A stretch of 64,000 nucleotides of DNA from Cronobacter condimenti 1330 (lineage in GTDB: Bacteria > Pseudomonadota > Gammaproteobacteria > Enterobacterales > Enterobacteriaceae), in NCBI RefSeq assembly GCF_001277255.1, contig NZ_CP012264.1, positions 558,001 through 622,000 on the forward strand. The letters run 5' to 3'. How positions within the stretch are numbered: the stretch's first letter is position 1; each line of letters begins with the position of its first letter. A program made the position numbers and the translations under genes. Shown in pieces: positions 45,222-54,496 of the stretch. The notes beneath the pieces were generated by a model. That model did not search any database. It had not been told where the DNA came from and worked only from the letters and a program-made list of their open reading frames with translations.

Positions 45222-46934
45222 TCACTTTTTACCGTTAGGTTTAAGTTGTTCACCGGGTTTAAGCGCGAAGAGTTCATCGTCGCGGGTGGAATAGCGCACG
45301 GTGCCGTCTGGCATCAGGTAAGCGCCTTCGGTGAATCCGGCGCCGTTCAGGAACGGTGCCACCGCGCCGGGTTTGTCCTCAAAGGCTGCTTCCAGCGCCA
45401 GCAGGGCATAAGGTGCGATGTTATCGATACTGGCGTATTCCGCTTGCGGGTTGTCCATAAAGAAACCGTTCACGCGACGGGTTTTCAGGATGTTATCCGC
45501 GATGCGGTCTGCCAGCGTCAGATACGCCTTCTGTCCGCTCGCCTGCCACAGGTCAATCAGCGCGAAAATCGCATACGGCTCGTGATTGTCGGTGTCCATG
45601 TTGAGCTTATGGTCGGCGCCGCCGGGGCTGCCGATGTCACCCAGGCCCTGGCCGCGAGCAATGCCGCGCGCGACGGTCCAGAGGACGGGATCTTGCTCCA
45701 GCGTCCAGGCGCGGGCATACGAAAGTAAAAACTCATCTCCCGCCGGGTAAGGTTGCAGCGTGGTGCCTTTTTTACCGTAATAGCCGTCTCGTTTAAGCGT
45801 ATAGCCAGAAAGATCGGTGCCATTCGCAAGCATCGGGCGCAAGGTGTTAGTTTTTTCATTGTAGGCATACGTGGCGAAGGCTTTAAGACCGTCGAGCGTC
45901 CATTTTTTCAGGTCGTTGCCGTCCCTGCCAAGCGATTTTGCCAGCGCCAGCTGCATCAGCGCATTCTCGGAATAGAGCGTGCTGGTTCGGCCTTTCAGCA
46001 GCATATTGCCTTCCAGCGCGTCCGGGCCGAGTTCCGGGCCAAACTGCCGCTGGGCGCGGTCGCCATATTTTGAGTTGGTGTCGGTATCGTCTGTCGTATC
46101 GGCGCGTTTCAACGGCTGTGTGAACTGATACACGCCAAGCCCGGTTTTTTTATCGCGCGGCAGTACGTATTGCTCGGCAAGCCGCTTCGCCCACGTCAGC
46201 GCGCCCGCGTCATGGTCATGTTCGTAGAGCATGCCGGCGGAATAGATAAGGTCGTTGCCGGCATTGAGGAAACTCAGCCCTTTAGTGGCGAAAAACGGCG
46301 GCTGTTGCTCAAAATCGCTCTCCCACAGCTTGCCCATCGGTTTGCCGTACTGACCGTGGCGGCTGGTTTCCAGCGTTTTCCAGTCATAAACATGGGCATT
46401 CCAGAACGCTTTGATAAAGCGGGTAGTCGCCGCGCTATCGACACCAAACATCAGGTCGTAATAGGGGTAGGCGTTTTTGAGTTCATGAACAAGCTCTTTT
46501 TCGCTGGGGCCTTGCTGCTCCAGAGTTCGTAAGTCCACAAAACGGTGTCCGCCCCATAACAACAGGCCGCTTTCGTCCTGATAGTGGTCAAAATAATAAC
46601 GGACATTCTCTTCCGCACGCTGTTTATAACGGGCGTCACCGGTCAGGTTAGTGAGCCCGACCAGGACGCGCATAAGATTCTGCTGAGCCGAGAAATTTGA
46701 CAGCACGGCTCGCTTGCCGTCGGGAAATACCCACTCCAGTTGTTTGCCGGTACGGGGATCAACGCCGTTCGCCAGCAATGGTACCGAATGGCCGTAGCGA
46801 TCGCCTGCTTTCTCAAATACGGTATCGGCAAACGCTTTAACACTCTCAAGGCGCGCGCTCTCCTGCGCCGCGGCGTTAAAGGAAAACAGACTGATTAACC
46901 CCACGGCCAGCGCAATAGTTGAAATTCTCATCAT
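45222..46934 (-). CDS. Periplasmic pectate lyase, polysaccharide lyase family 2
   Basis: A 570-residue protein resembling PelW/PelP exopolygalacturonate lyases (PL2), which cleave oligogalacturonides to unsaturated dimers. A signal peptide (MMRISTIALAVGLISLFSFNAAAQ) predicts a periplasmic location, as in Yersinia PelP. The body has the alpha/alpha-barrel repeats and the region GSPGGADHKLNMDTDNHEPYAIFALIDLWQ. I chose the start at 46934, with AAGAGGAAC upstream. It follows a KdgM-type porin on the same strand, so imported oligogalacturonides are the likely substrate. The DNA shows no downstream cytoplasmic uronate genes. Confidence 0.88.
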   Translation of the reverse strand: MMRISTIALAVGLISLFSFNAAAQESARLESVKAFADTVFEKAGDRYGHSVPLLANGVDPRTGKQLEWVFPDGKRAVLSNFSAQQNLMRVLVGLTNLTGDARYKQRAEENVRYYFDHYQDESGLLLWGGHRFVDLRTLEQQGPSEKELVHELKNAYPYYDLMFGVDSAATTRFIKAFWNAHVYDWKTLETSRHGQYGKPMGKLWESDFEQQPPFFATKGLSFLNAGNDLIYSAGMLYEHDHDAGALTWAKRLAEQYVLPRDKKTGLGVYQFTQPLKRADTTDDTDTNSKYGDRAQRQFGPELGPDALEGNMLLKGRTSTLYSENALMQLALAKSLGRDGNDLKKWTLDGLKAFATYAYNEKTNTLRPMLANGTDLSGYTLKRDGYYGKKGTTLQPYPAGDEFLLSYARAWTLEQDPVLWTVARGIARGQGLGDIGSPGGADHKLNMDTDNHEPYAIFALIDLWQASGQKAYLTLADRIADNILKTRRVNGFFMDNPQAEYASIDNIAPYALLALEAAFEDKPGAVAPFLNGAGFTEGAYLMPDGTVRYSTRDDELFALKPGEQLKPNGKK

Positions 46935-47000
46935 GTTCCTCTTGAAGATAAAGGGCATAAATAAGGCCCGGATTCATGCGATGATTCTGTTATGGCGATA

Positions 47001-47702
47001 TCAGAAAGAATATTTCACGCCGACGCGATAGCGGGTTTGTCTTTCGTCTGTTGTTTTACTTCCGGCGACGTTAGCAATGGCCATATAAGGCGACCAGTTT
47101 TTATCAAATTTATACGTGAGCTTGAAGTCATGCGTCCAGTCATAGCTTTCATTATCAGCAAGGACAACGCCCGCGGCATTGGCTTTTTTATAATCCAGCT
47201 CATAATCGAGCTGATAATCCTTCAGGAATTTCCATGACAATACGCTTGTCAGGTTATAGCCATTTTCTGACGTGTTTTTTTGCGTGCCAATATTAGTGGA
47301 ATATCGTTTAAAGTAGGGACGATAGCGCAGCGAGGCGCTGATATTATCCGTCAGGTTCGCTTTACCGCGCAGGTAAGGGCGATAGTTGTTGTAAGACGAT
47401 CCTGTATCAAGCGAGAACCCCGGTTCTATCTGGAAGGAATCGTTAAGCTTATGGACATAGCTCGCCACGACTTCTGTGCCGTTACTTACGGTCTCATCGT
47501 AAGGCTTGTCTTTATCCTGCGAGCCTTTCCATTTCCCTTCCAGCGACAGCCCAAAGCCGCTGGCAAAACGGTGCGACATTGCCAGCCTGTCTTTGTGGTT
47601 ATTTCCGCCGCTGTCATTGGTTTCATGGCGATAATCGAAAGTTACCGCATGAGCACTAATGCTGATAAGAGGTACAGTGAATAATAAGAGTGAGCGCAAC
47701 AT
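47001..47702 (-). CDS. kdgM: Oligogalacturonate-specific porin, KdgM family
   Basis: A 233-residue outer-membrane protein with signal peptide MLRSLLLFTVPLISISAHA and a 12-strand barrel pattern ending in YRVGVKYSF, the terminal Phe signal for BAM. The start VTFDYRHETNDSGGNNHKDRLAMSHRF is typical of KdgM/NanC channels. It is the first gene of the operon with the pectate lyase. Family members carry oligogalacturonides, so uptake for the lyase is inferred. A candidate KdgR site lies upstream. Confidence 0.88.
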   Translation of the reverse strand: MLRSLLLFTVPLISISAHAVTFDYRHETNDSGGNNHKDRLAMSHRFASGFGLSLEGKWKGSQDKDKPYDETVSNGTEVVASYVHKLNDSFQIEPGFSLDTGSSYNNYRPYLRGKANLTDNISASLRYRPYFKRYSTNIGTQKNTSENGYNLTSVLSWKFLKDYQLDYELDYKKANAAGVVLADNESYDWTHDFKLTYKFDKNWSPYMAIANVAGSKTTDERQTRYRVGVKYSF

Positions 47703-47870
47703 AAGGGCCTCGTTGTTATTTTCCAGGGTATAAGATGTTCTCTGCGCTGTAGCAGATAACGGGTTTTATTAAAATGCTCCTGCCTCTTTCGGGCAGGATT
47801 TTATATTCTTCAGACGGACGCGATTAACGCCGTTACCGTAGCATGCGCTTTTACCTTTTAATGAAAAGGC

Positions 47871-47993
47871 GTGTGGTGCCGGGTGCCTCCCGGTGAATCA
47901 GACGCTGATCATCTGACTCGTCCATAAAAACGAAACATCATTGAGGGTGTCCTCATTCAGCATGACCCCGCCGCTAAGGGGGATTCACCACAC
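47871..47993. ncRNA. Candidate structured RNA upstream of kdgM
   Basis: An 8-bp outer stem GTGTGGTG/CACCACAC (47871-47878 and 47986-47993) encloses four hairpins: CCGGG/CCCGG, CAGA/TCTG, GAGG/CCTC and CCCC/GGGG. GGTGAATC (47892-47899) can instead pair with GATTCACC (47982-47989), which excludes the outer stem, so two alternative folds are possible. On the minus strand it would be a kdgM leader or small RNA. Strand and identity are unresolved. Confidence 0.4.
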
Positions 47994-48062
47994 ATAACGC
48001 GTATCCACAGAGTAAGAGTGGATTAATACGGTTGCTTTATTGTGGAATTCAATTTCCCATAA

Positions 48063-48081
48063 AATGAAATGGTGTTTTGAG
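48063..48081. promoter_or_regulatory. Candidate KdgR binding site
   Basis: AATGAAATGGTGTTTTGAG fits the KdgR pattern GAAA-N6-TTTC with one mismatch. KdgR represses pectin genes, including kdgM, in related bacteria. It lies about 360 bases before kdgM, which is rather far. Confidence 0.35.
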
Positions 48082-48451
48082 ACTGAGATCTGACTATTTA
48101 AAATTCACAGTTGATCCTTTTTTTATCCGTTGTTAAAGATAATCCTATAAATTTTAGCTATCTTTATCAGTGCCTTAGTTGGGTGTTCATTATTTTACAG
48201 GATCATACGGAATGATATTCAAAAAGATTTGTTAAATTTATTCCTGGATAAAAAGCAAAACGGAAGTCGGAAATTTTCCTATGATGCAGGAAAACCTGAC
48301 GGCGGTTGCAAAAATCGCATCAGGTCGCCCTTAAGTTAAACGGCAGATAAACGAGCCTGGTGATGACGTTGCGCAGCCATTGTGCCTGCTGAACACTCGC
48401 CAAAAAGCCCCTGCGGGGAGCAATAAAAATAATGACCTCTGGAGCACCGAT

Positions 48452-49015
48452 ATGACCATCTATGGGAAGGATCGCTTCTACATTTATGGAATAGAGAAAA
48501 TACTCAAAGCGTTGCATCGGGAGCGGGGCAGAGGCGTGCACGCAAGCCCGGCTTGCGTCTATGTCACCTCGGGCATGGACATTCAGGAGATGTACTCCCT
48601 ATTCTTTACGTTTCCACCTGTGCATCACTCTATATTCATTGCTTCTGAGCGTTATTTTGAATCCTTTAACCGTCTGTTCCCGGGGCTAATGAAACTCTGT
48701 TTGCCGGAAAGTCTGAGCGTGGAAGAATTACGGCAGGCGTTATCGGTCATGAGCCTTTTATATGAACAAAACCAGAGTGCGGGCTATCGCCCCGATATCT
48801 TTAAATTTACCGCTGCCGAACAGCAAATTATGCGATTACTTATGCGTGGGCATTCGCTGGAGGATATCGCGCGCATCCGTGGCGTCAGCCCCACAACCGT
48901 TAGCGTACAGCGCAACGGGTTAATGAAACGCACCGGGACAAAAAGTCTCCAGGAGCTTTGTTCGCTCTACACCGCGTTACGTAAAAGCCAGAAGCGCGCG
49001 CTGCGTCCTTCATAA
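48452..49015 (+). CDS. LuxR-type helix-turn-helix regulator
   Basis: A 187-residue protein with a C-terminal LuxR/GerE DNA-binding domain, FTAAEQQIMRLLMRGHSLEDIARIRGVSPTTVSVQRNGLMKRTGTKSLQELCSLY (about 118-173). The N-terminal 100 residues lack a clear receiver or autoinducer domain and resemble the short RcsA/BglJ type. The ATG at 48452 is chosen with GGAGCACCGAT upstream; an earlier in-frame ATG lacks this. It is divergent from the pectin operon and could regulate it, though that is unproven. Confidence 0.8.
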   Translation: MTIYGKDRFYIYGIEKILKALHRERGRGVHASPACVYVTSGMDIQEMYSLFFTFPPVHHSIFIASERYFESFNRLFPGLMKLCLPESLSVEELRQALSVMSLLYEQNQSAGYRPDIFKFTAAEQQIMRLLMRGHSLEDIARIRGVSPTTVSVQRNGLMKRTGTKSLQELCSLYTALRKSQKRALRPS

Positions 49016-49178
49016 CGTAATCTCTGCCCTTAACGCGCCGGGGCAGCATGATTATTCTCCCTTACTTAAATTACGGTTTCACCGCTGTTAAGCGGTTTCT
49101 GATACGGGGCGCCGTGGGTATAGTGTTGCGCTAAAAGCCTCACGCTTTATTTTTAAGTAAAATTAACAGGGAACGACG

Positions 49179-49673
49179 ATGAAGTGCATCCAGTGCAATG
49201 AAAATGAACCGAATAAAGAATCGGGATTATGTCACGCATGCGAAGAAGCTGAAGCCTGTAAAATTAACGGGTTGCTGTATCTGCCAGCGGCTGGCCTTAT
49301 TTTCAGCCTTTTTTTTCTGCCGGTGCAGTTGTTTGACCTGGTCAGCGCGATAAGTGAGTATTTCAGCCGCTCGGGCATTATTACGTGGTATGCGGCGGGC
49401 GCGGCAGCGCTATTGATCGTGCTGTTTGGTATTACCGCCTACGCGAGCTGGCAGTTCTTTCAGCGTAAACGCCAGACGCGCCGCGCGATGGTCATCTATT
49501 ATCTGGCAGGTGTGGTGAGCGCGCTCTGGTTCGCCGTGCTGCCGGTAAATCTGTTCGGCGCGACCTGGGATAACGCCAGTATCCGCAGCGTACTGACGGC
49601 GGCCATCGGCGTCACGTGCTGGATCCCGTACTTTTTGAAATCGCCGCGCATCGGCCAGGTGTTTGTCCGCTAA
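49179..49673 (+). CDS. Zinc-ribbon membrane protein (DUF2569-like)
   Basis: A 164-residue protein with an N-terminal ribbon of two cysteine pairs (CIQCNENEPNKESGLCHAC, residues 3-21) followed by four hydrophobic segments (about 33-55, 67-90, 102-125 and 135-153). The membrane portion is like DUF2569 proteins. Role unknown. The ATG at 49179 follows AGGGAACGACG. Confidence 0.65.
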   Translation: MKCIQCNENEPNKESGLCHACEEAEACKINGLLYLPAAGLIFSLFFLPVQLFDLVSAISEYFSRSGIITWYAAGAAALLIVLFGITAYASWQFFQRKRQTRRAMVIYYLAGVVSALWFAVLPVNLFGATWDNASIRSVLTAAIGVTCWIPYFLKSPRIGQVFVR

Positions 49674-49679
49674 GCAGAC

Positions 49680-50945
49680 TTAGAGCAGATGCGGTATCTG
49701 CGACAGTAAATAGAGCACTAAGCCGATGGTGCCGCCGACCAGCGTGCCGTTGATGCGGATAAACTGTAGGTCTTTGCCGATGTTGAGCTCTATTTGCTGC
49801 GACATCTCGCGCGCGTCCCAGCTTTTTACCGTGTCGCTGATGTGACGTGTCAGGAACGTCGCAAACTCCGGCGCAACACTGGTTGCGGCCTGTTCGAGAT
49901 GTTCGTTGAACGAGGCGCGCAAAGCGCTATCGGCCATCAGTGACTCGCCGAACCACTGTCCGGCATCGGCGATGCGCTGGCGGGTGCGGGAATCCCCGGC
50001 CTGCATGTCGGTCTTCAGCCAGCCGCGCAGGTCGCCCCACAGCTCAGCCAGGTAACGGTTAAACGCTTCGTCCTCTTTCAGGTACGCCTTAATGCCATCA
50101 GCGCGCGCGGCCATCTCCGGGTCGCTTTTCAGTTTGTCGATAAACTCCACGGTGATGCGGTCAAAGGCCAGGCGCAACTGGTGCGCCTGGTCGTGGCTAA
50201 TGTCGTCAAGCATCGAATTGACGGCACTGGAGACCAGCTCGGCGCTGTGTTCGCCGAGCCATTCGGTGGGCAGAATTTTCGCCTTACGCGGGTGCTCGGT
50301 CTTTAACCAGTGCACAATCTGGCGGGCGATAAAATCGCGCGTGCTCTGCTTCTGCACCAGGCGAATTAGCCTGCCGATGAGCGCATCCAGCAGTACCTGA
50401 TGGCGGTTATTTTTGGTCATGCTCTCCAGCATCAGCGCACTGGTCTGGGTGAGATCGACCTTATCAATCGCCTTATGCACCGCGCGTTTCAGTAAGCCCT
50501 GAATGCGGCTGTCGTCGGTCAGCTCCAGAAAGCCGCTCATCACCTGTACCAGGTTTTGCCCCACGCGTTGCGCGTTGGCAGGCTGGCTCAGCCACTGGCC
50601 CAAAAGCTGCGCCGGTTCATGGCGCCGGATGAGCGCCACCAGGGAGTCGGTATCAAGAAATTTCTCCTGCACAAACTGCCCGAGGTTCTCGCCGATACGG
50701 TCTTTTTTGCGGGGAATAATCGCGGTATGGCGCGAGATAAAAGGGATGGGCACGCGGCGAAACAGCGCCACGACGGCGAACCAGTCCGCCAGCGCGCCGA
50801 CCATCGCCGCTTCTGCGATGGCCTTGACGCCGCTCACCCAGAAACCTGGCGGCAGAAACAGCGTGGTGACAAACGTGGCCGCTGCTGTCAGCAGCAGGGC
50901 GAGCGCCAGACGCTTGGCGCGCTTCAGTTCAGCTAATTTTTCCAT
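49680..50945 (-). CDS. yjiN: DUF445 membrane protein YjiN
   Basis: A 421-residue protein matching E. coli YjiN (DUF445). An N-terminal hydrophobic pair (residues about 12-60, containing the conserved VGALADWFAVVALFRRVPIPFISRHTAIIPRKKDRIGENLGQF) is followed by a long helical domain and a C-terminal membrane segment (GTLVGGTIGLVLYLLSQIPHLL). Function unknown. The stop is close to the convergent gene at 49673. Confidence 0.92.
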   Translation of the reverse strand: MEKLAELKRAKRLALALLLTAAATFVTTLFLPPGFWVSGVKAIAEAAMVGALADWFAVVALFRRVPIPFISRHTAIIPRKKDRIGENLGQFVQEKFLDTDSLVALIRRHEPAQLLGQWLSQPANAQRVGQNLVQVMSGFLELTDDSRIQGLLKRAVHKAIDKVDLTQTSALMLESMTKNNRHQVLLDALIGRLIRLVQKQSTRDFIARQIVHWLKTEHPRKAKILPTEWLGEHSAELVSSAVNSMLDDISHDQAHQLRLAFDRITVEFIDKLKSDPEMAARADGIKAYLKEDEAFNRYLAELWGDLRGWLKTDMQAGDSRTRQRIADAGQWFGESLMADSALRASFNEHLEQAATSVAPEFATFLTRHISDTVKSWDAREMSQQIELNIGKDLQFIRINGTLVGGTIGLVLYLLSQIPHLL

Positions 50946-51184
50946 GCGTTAAGCATATAACCCATGCGGTTATGACGACAGGAGATTTCTCCGGAGTCTT
51001 AGCGCTCTTCCATCGCATGATGTAGCACCTCGCCGACATGCCTGAGCGCCCGCCGGTGCCGTTCATTCGCGGGCAGTTGCGGTATTTGCCCGAGGTGGAA
51101 AAGAGCAAGCCGGGTGCGACGCGATGATATGGGCTAAGCACGCTACACGGGCGCAGCGCCAAAACGCCGCTCCCCGGAGCATCT

Positions 51185-51556
51185 TCACGTGGGCTTTTTA
51201 CGCTTGCCCGCAATCACTTCGATAAATTCCTGCACCTGCTGCTGCTTGCGGCCCGAGAGCTTGCAGACGCGGCGCAGGGATGTCATCAGTGGCGGCTCTT
51301 CGGGTTCTGGCGCGCGTGCCGTGATGACGATACAGCCGTGCATCACCCGCACTTCTACATCCGTACCGGTAGGAAACCCCGCTTCTTCAAGCCACTTGCC
51401 ACGCAAGGTTAACGCCGCGAGGTTTACGCCGTCATGAAAGCGGCTGGCGTAGCTCACGCGAATGCGGCGTGGGGCAGCCGGTCCCGATGGCGCGGCGGGC
51501 GATACAAGCGCCGCGGTGGTGGCTTGCGGCGGGACGGGTAAAGCGAGCGTTGACAT
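51185..51556 (-). CDS. symE: SymE-like SOS-induced toxin
   Basis: A 123-residue protein with the SymE domain RRIRVSYASRFHDGVNLAALTLRGKWLEEAGFPTGTDVEVRVMHGCIVITA (about 31-81), an AbrB-like fold. In E. coli SymE is an SOS-induced protein whose translation is blocked by the antisense RNA SymR; it is linked to RNA cleavage or nucleoid condensation. A LexA box upstream supports SOS control. The N-terminal 30 residues are a low-complexity Ala/Pro leader. I cannot verify a SymR antisense promoter here. Confidence 0.88.
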   Translation of the reverse strand: MSTLALPVPPQATTAALVSPAAPSGPAAPRRIRVSYASRFHDGVNLAALTLRGKWLEEAGFPTGTDVEVRVMHGCIVITARAPEPEEPPLMTSLRRVCKLSGRKQQQVQEFIEVIAGKRKKPT

Positions 51557-51601
51557 AGTTCCTCCTTAAACAAACGGGTGGTAAAACGGGTCTGTAAAAT
51601 A

Positions 51602-51617
51602 CTGGCATTATATACAG
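51602..51617. promoter_or_regulatory. LexA box upstream of symE
   Basis: CTGGCATTATATACAG matches CTG-N10-CAG exactly and lies 46 bases upstream of the symE start, in the expected promoter region. Confidence 0.8.
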
Positions 51618-51706
51618 TTGTTGTGGGAGGGGATCTTTGTGAAATCCGAAAAGCGGGGTGCTCGTACAGGAAAAGAGCCGGCCCAGGGCGGGCCGACATA
51701 AGAAGA

Positions 51707-52816
51707 TTAATGGGCGTGTGGTACGTCGGTTTCGGCGCTGATGCGCAGCCCATCGGCGTCAAACACCATGCAGTCGCGCGGGCTGAAGCCCACCTCTATC
51801 TCCTGCCACGCCCGGAAATGCACGTCGCCCGGCAGCAGAATTTTCACGTTATCGTGCCCGTAGCACTGGCCAAACAGATAGGTGTTGTTGCCAAGCCGCT
51901 CCACCACTTCACAGTTAAACGTCAGGCTCACGTCTGCCTGCGCGCCGGTTGAGAGATGCTCCGGGCGAATGCCGAGCGTCACGGCATCGCCCGGCTTCAG
52001 GGGCGCGGTCGTGAGCGCGAGCCGCAACGTCTTGCCCTGCGAGAGCGTCACATCCAGCATGCCTTCTTCCCAGTGCGCCACGGTCGCAGGCAGAAAATTC
52101 ATCTTCGGTGAGCCGATAAACCCGGCCACAAATTTATTCACCGGGTTGTAATAGAGTTCCATCGGTGAGCCCATCTGCTCCACTTTGCCGTAGTTCATCA
52201 CCACGATTTTATCGGCGAGGGTCATCGCCTCGACCTGATCATGAGTGACATACACCATCGTGGTTTTCATCTCCTGATGGAGCCTTGCGATATGCAGGCG
52301 CATCTCGACGCGCAGCTCGGCATCAAGGTTCGAAAGCGGCTCATCAAACATAAACACCTGCGGGTTACGCACGATGGCGCGGCCAATCGCCACGCGCTGA
52401 CGCTGGCCGCCGGAGAGCTGTTTCGGCTTGCGATCCAACAGGTGTGAAAGCTGCAGCGTTTTCGCCACCATCTCCACCTGATGACGGATCTGATCTTTCG
52501 GGACTTTATTGACCTTAAGCCCGTAGCCCATGTTTTCGGCAACCGTCATATGCGGGTAGAGCGCGTAGGACTGAAACACCATCGCCACGCCGCGGTGCGC
52601 GGGCGCCACGTCGTTCATCACCTCATCGCCTATCAGCACCTCGCCGTCGCTCACCTCTTCAAGGCCCGCGATCATGCGCAGCAGCGTGGACTTTCCGCAG
52701 CCGGACGGCCCGACGAATACCGCAAATTCGCCGTCGGCAATATCGAGATTGATATTGTGCAGGGTTTCGGTTTTCCCGAACCGTTTGGTGACATTCCTCA
52801 GTCTTATGCTGGACAT
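51707..52816 (-). CDS. ABC transporter ATPase, MalK/UgpC type, for galactan oligosaccharides
   Basis: A 369-residue carbohydrate-uptake ATPase: Walker A GPSGCGKST (36-44), Q-loop VFQSYALYPH, signature LSGGQRQRVAIGRAI, Walker B VFMFDEPLSNLD and H-loop VTHDQ. The C-terminal half is an OB-fold (TOBE) domain found in CUT1 ATPases. It is divergent from the binding-protein and permease genes at 53176-56665 and shares their regulatory region, so it is the likely energiser of that importer. Confidence 0.9.
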   Translation of the reverse strand: MSSIRLRNVTKRFGKTETLHNINLDIADGEFAVFVGPSGCGKSTLLRMIAGLEEVSDGEVLIGDEVMNDVAPAHRGVAMVFQSYALYPHMTVAENMGYGLKVNKVPKDQIRHQVEMVAKTLQLSHLLDRKPKQLSGGQRQRVAIGRAIVRNPQVFMFDEPLSNLDAELRVEMRLHIARLHQEMKTTMVYVTHDQVEAMTLADKIVVMNYGKVEQMGSPMELYYNPVNKFVAGFIGSPKMNFLPATVAHWEEGMLDVTLSQGKTLRLALTTAPLKPGDAVTLGIRPEHLSTGAQADVSLTFNCEVVERLGNNTYLFGQCYGHDNVKILLPGDVHFRAWQEIEVGFSPRDCMVFDADGLRISAETDVPHAH

Positions 52817-53175
52817 CAGGGTTCCTCGAAAGTGTAAGCCGTAGTGGCCGCTGGCGAACCGGACGGGCGCTGAATCTCTTTTTGTATTACGTGTAACAAT
52901 TCAGCGGAGTGATGCGCAACGGCTTTAAATCAGTGCCATGACTATAACTTCCCCGGATTTCGCCCCCTATCGCCGGTTTTCATTTCTGTAACGACGATCA
53001 CACAACGCACAGTTTTTTGTAGAGTTATCAGGGTTGGCAGCGTAGCGTATAACAAAATGAAATATCGCTAAGTGGGCTTGTACAAGCTGCGTGGTTACAG
53101 CGATTGGCTTTTAAAACAGCAGTGAAGCACGCAATAAAAATTACCTAATTGTTATACCTTCACATGAGGTTGATA
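52817..53175. promoter_or_regulatory. Divergent promoter region of the galactan genes
   Basis: This 359-base gap separates the ATPase gene from the rightward operon and contains promoters for both. A LacI-type operator candidate is at 52882-52899. I see no small gene. Confidence 0.6.
52882..52899. promoter_or_regulatory. Candidate operator for the LacI-type regulator, site 1
   Basis: TTGTATTACGTGTAACAA is an imperfect palindrome centred on ACGT, like LacI-family operators. Related sites occur at 61934 and 62074 next to the porin and regulator genes, suggesting one regulon. Confidence 0.6.
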
Positions 53176-54411
53176 ATGAAAAAGAACACCCTTACCGCCC
53201 TGGTTCTCTCTGCTCTGATGGCCGGCTCGCTGACCAGCGCCAGCGTCAGTGCGGCGACCAAACAGCTTAACGTCTGGGAAGACATCAAAAAATCCGCCGG
53301 AATTAAGGATGCTGTGGCGGATTTTGAAAAGCAGTACGACGTGAAAGTGAATATGCAGGAGATGCCGTTCGCGCAGCAGCTCGAAAAACTGCGTCTCGAC
53401 GGCCCGGCGGGGATCGGCCCCGATGTGCTGGTGATCCCAAACGATCAGCTGGGCGGCGCGGTGGTGCAGGGGCTGTTAACGCCGCTGAGCTTCGACAAAA
53501 AAGAGACCGACGCGTTTACGCCGTCCTCTATCGCGGCATTCCACATGGACAACGCGCAATACGGCCTGCCGAAAGCCGTCGAAACGCTGGTGCTTATCTA
53601 CAACAAAGATCTGGTGGAAAAACCCTTCGACACCCTTCAGGCCTGGTATGACTTCTCTAAAGCGCAGCGCGCGAAAAACCAGTATGGCCTGCTCGCCAAG
53701 TTCGACCAGATTTACTACAGCTGGGGCGCTATCGGCCCGATGGGCGGCTACATCTTTGGCAAAAACGACAAAGGCGGCTTTAACGCGACGGACGTTGGCC
53801 TGAACAAACCGGGCGCGGTAGAAGCCGTCACCTTCTTAAAAAAATTCTACACCGACGGGGTCTTCCCGGCGGGGATCATCGGCGATAACGGCCTGAACGC
53901 TATCGATTCGCTGTTTACTGAGAAAAAAGCCGCGGCGGTGATTAACGGCCCGTGGGCGTTCCAGCCTTACGAAGCCGCAGGCATCAACTATGGCGTGGCG
54001 CCGCTGCCGACCCTGCCGGATGGCAAACCGATGAGTTCTTTCCTCGGCGTGAAAGGCTATGTGGTCTCTACCTGGAGTAAAGACAAAGCGCTGTCGCAGC
54101 AGTTTATCGAATTTATTAACCAGCCGAAGTATGTGAAATCGCGCTACATCGCTACCCGCGAGATCCCGCCGCTGGTGTCGCTGATGGACGATCCGGTGAT
54201 TAAAGACGACCAGAAAGCGAGCGCCGTCGCGGTACAGGCAGCACGCGCCAGCGCGATGCCAGGCATTCCGGAAATGGGTGAAGTGTGGGCACCGGCCAAC
54301 GCTGCGCTGGAGCTGAGCGTCACGGGTAAGCAAGACCCGAAAACCGCACTCGATAACGCCGTGAAGCAAATCACGATGCAGATTGAAGCGATGCAGGCCA
54401 GCAATCAGTAA
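53176..54411 (+). CDS. Extracellular sugar-binding protein of the galactan importer
   Basis: A 411-residue periplasmic binding protein of the MalE type. A signal peptide (MKKNTLTALVLSALMAGSLTSASVSAA) is followed by a mature start TKQLNVWEDIKKSAGIKDAVADFEKQYDVKV. It would capture galacto-oligosaccharides released by the GH53 enzyme. I chose the ATG at 53176, with TGAGGTTGATA upstream. It corresponds to GanS of Bacillus or GanE of Dickeya. A hairpin after it probably lets it be made in excess over the permeases. Confidence 0.88.
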   Translation: MKKNTLTALVLSALMAGSLTSASVSAATKQLNVWEDIKKSAGIKDAVADFEKQYDVKVNMQEMPFAQQLEKLRLDGPAGIGPDVLVIPNDQLGGAVVQGLLTPLSFDKKETDAFTPSSIAAFHMDNAQYGLPKAVETLVLIYNKDLVEKPFDTLQAWYDFSKAQRAKNQYGLLAKFDQIYYSWGAIGPMGGYIFGKNDKGGFNATDVGLNKPGAVEAVTFLKKFYTDGVFPAGIIGDNGLNAIDSLFTEKKAAAVINGPWAFQPYEAAGINYGVAPLPTLPDGKPMSSFLGVKGYVVSTWSKDKALSQQFIEFINQPKYVKSRYIATREIPPLVSLMDDPVIKDDQKASAVAVQAARASAMPGIPEMGEVWAPANAALELSVTGKQDPKTALDNAVKQITMQIEAMQASNQ

Positions 54412-54455
54412 GCCGTACCCGGCGCGGTCTGTAGGGCGCGCCGGATGAACCGTTA

Positions 54456-54481
54456 AAAACGGGAGGGGCGCCTCCCGTTTT
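54456..54481 (+). terminator. Intra-operon hairpin after the binding-protein gene
   Basis: AAAACGGGAGG and CCTCCCGTTTT form an 11-bp stem around a 4-base loop. Such partial terminators between binding protein and permease genes reduce downstream expression. Confidence 0.7.
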
Positions 54482-54496
54482 CAGAAGGAGCCGTGT

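Larger units (their letters stand above)
47703..48451. other. Long upstream region between kdgM and the LuxR-type gene
   Basis: About 750 bases without a protein-coding gene. It contains a hairpin at 47778-47798 (TCCTGCC/GGCAGGA), a compact multi-stem structure at 47871-47993, a KdgR-like site near 48063 and an inverted repeat AAAGATA/TATCTTT near 48140-48170. It must hold the kdgM promoter and that of the divergent regulator. Confidence 0.6.
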
